DNA of 64,000 nt, from NCBI GenBank assembly GCA_944325695.1, contig CALVBA010000006.1, positions 1 through 64,000 on the forward strand, read 5' to 3'. The DNA comes from an uncultured Anaeroplasmataceae bacterium (GTDB lineage Bacteria; Bacillota_I; Bacilli_A; Acholeplasmatales; Anaeroplasmataceae). Position numbers and translations under genes: made by a program. Below the pieces are notes generated by a model. The model was not told the origin of the DNA. It saw only the letters and a program-made list of their open reading frames with translations, and searched no databases. Of this stretch, positions 63,721 through 64,000 are shown in pieces. Position 1 is the stretch's first letter. Every line of letters begins with the position of its first letter.

Positions 63721-64000
63721 TTATATTTTGTCGAAATATTCTTCGAATTTCTTCTCAAGAACACCATAATTAGCCCAATGTCTTATATATTGATCGTATG
63801 ATTTTAGATTTCTTCTTGGACTATTACTAAAAAAATCATGTAATTCTTCTACAAGACTTTTAAAATAATCATCTTGATAATTAATTTCATTAGCATAGTC
63901 ACCCATAACAAATAATCCAAATTTTAAATATATTTGCTTCATAATTTGAATAGGTTCAGTTAATAAATTTATTATAATATCCTTATTAACATTAACTTTT
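63721..64000 (-). CDS. C-terminal part of an unknown protein, cut by the window edge
   Basis: Not recognised. The frame is open without interruption from the window edge to the stop at 63721, giving 92 or more residues. It covers KVNVNKDIIINLLTEPIQIM, then IYLKFGLFVMGDYANEINYQ, and SPRRNLKSYDQYIRHWANYG. The Met at 63942 has no ribosome site, so it is an internal residue. No signal or membrane segment is evident. It ends with a terminator and is followed by the IS element. Confidence 0.6.
   Translation of the reverse strand, partial: KVNVNKDIIINLLTEPIQIMKQIYLKFGLFVMGDYANEINYQDDYFKSLVEELHDFFSNSPRRNLKSYDQYIRHWANYGVLEKKFEEYFDKI

Noticed and set aside
63548-64000. Complete 73-codon gene at the right edge
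   Set aside because: The frame stays open to the window end without a start or ribosome site near the first Met, so it is treated as the end of a longer gene.

Overview
The window looks like chromosome of a low-GC, endospore-lineage Bacillota. My best guess is the Erysipelotrichia (Coprobacillus/Thomasclavelia-like). The grounds are the very AT-rich DNA, AGGAGG-type ribosome sites, a Bacillus-type (class B) RNase P RNA, T-box and TPP leaders, CIRCE/HrcA control, yqfC-yqfD sporulation genes, and gene orders shared with Bacillus (truB-ribF-rpsO-pnp; rpsU-yqfC-yqfD-phoH-ybeY-cdd-era-yqzL-recO; hrcA-grpE-dnaK-dnaJ). The species assignment is inference. Almost all genes are housekeeping genes read on the minus strand, so the window reads as operons running right to left. 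Plus-strand genes are few: an unknown gene at 16.1 kb, a flippase, a small membrane protein, ispG and a class I glutamine-amidotransferase-like hydrolase.

Layout from left to right. 1-3.4 kb: an AT-rich gene-free stretch, a small membrane-anchored protein, lepA and rnpB. 3.4-6.6 kb: a ClC chloride transporter, then a MscS channel coupled to an unknown membrane protein. 6.6-11.2 kb: pnp, rpsO, ribF, truB. 11.3-12.9 kb: thiT behind a TPP riboswitch, and a Bax-inhibitor-1-like protein. 12.9-16.1 kb: a pseudouridine synthase and mutS2. 16.1-17.8 kb: two unknown genes, one with an elaborate leader (small upstream ORF and two stem-loops). 17.8-22.7 kb: one long operon (unknown gene, comEB, SepM/YlbL-like protease, small membrane protein, lspA, rluD, amidohydrolase). 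23-27.5 kb: T-box(Asp)-GNAT-hisS-aspS-tcdA. 27.5-31.8 kb: efp, then apt-rel-dtd and a PH-like membrane protein. 31.9-36 kb: flippase, DUF421 protein, small membrane protein, orphan hybrid histidine kinase. 36-39.3 kb: T-box(Val)-GNAT-valS. 39.3-44.6 kb: recO, yqzL, era, cdd, ybeY, phoH, yqfD, yqfC, rpsU. 44.6-53.5 kb: a Wzy-like protein, mtaB, rsmE, an unknown membrane protein, and the heat-shock operon. 53.6-57.1 kb: pyrR, a purine nucleoside phosphorylase, an MBL hydrolase, rpmG and ispG. 57.1-62.6 kb: an ABC-F ATPase, an amidotransferase-like hydrolase, and a zinc/cadmium module (ArsR sensor, P-type ATPase, Cys-rich DUF1540 protein). 62.7-63.5 kb: a decayed IS3-type element. The right edge cuts an unknown gene.

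Genes absent from a simple long-ORF view that I add are rnpB, rpsU, rpmG, a YqzL-like ORF and a 14-codon leader ORF. Several start sites are corrected from the ribosome sites. The most striking is mtaB: the first essential Cys lies upstream of its first ATG, and the only sensible start is ATT.

I found no CRISPR, phage or defence island. The most interesting leads are: (a) both T-box-controlled tRNA-synthetase operons begin with a GNAT acetyltransferase gene; (b) an EF-P whose tip loop lacks the PGKG sequence; (c) the leader-peptide/stem-loop arrangement before an unknown membrane protein; (d) a hairpin at 22.9 kb that is an orphan copy of the left end of the IS at 63.5 kb; (e) the AUU start of mtaB.
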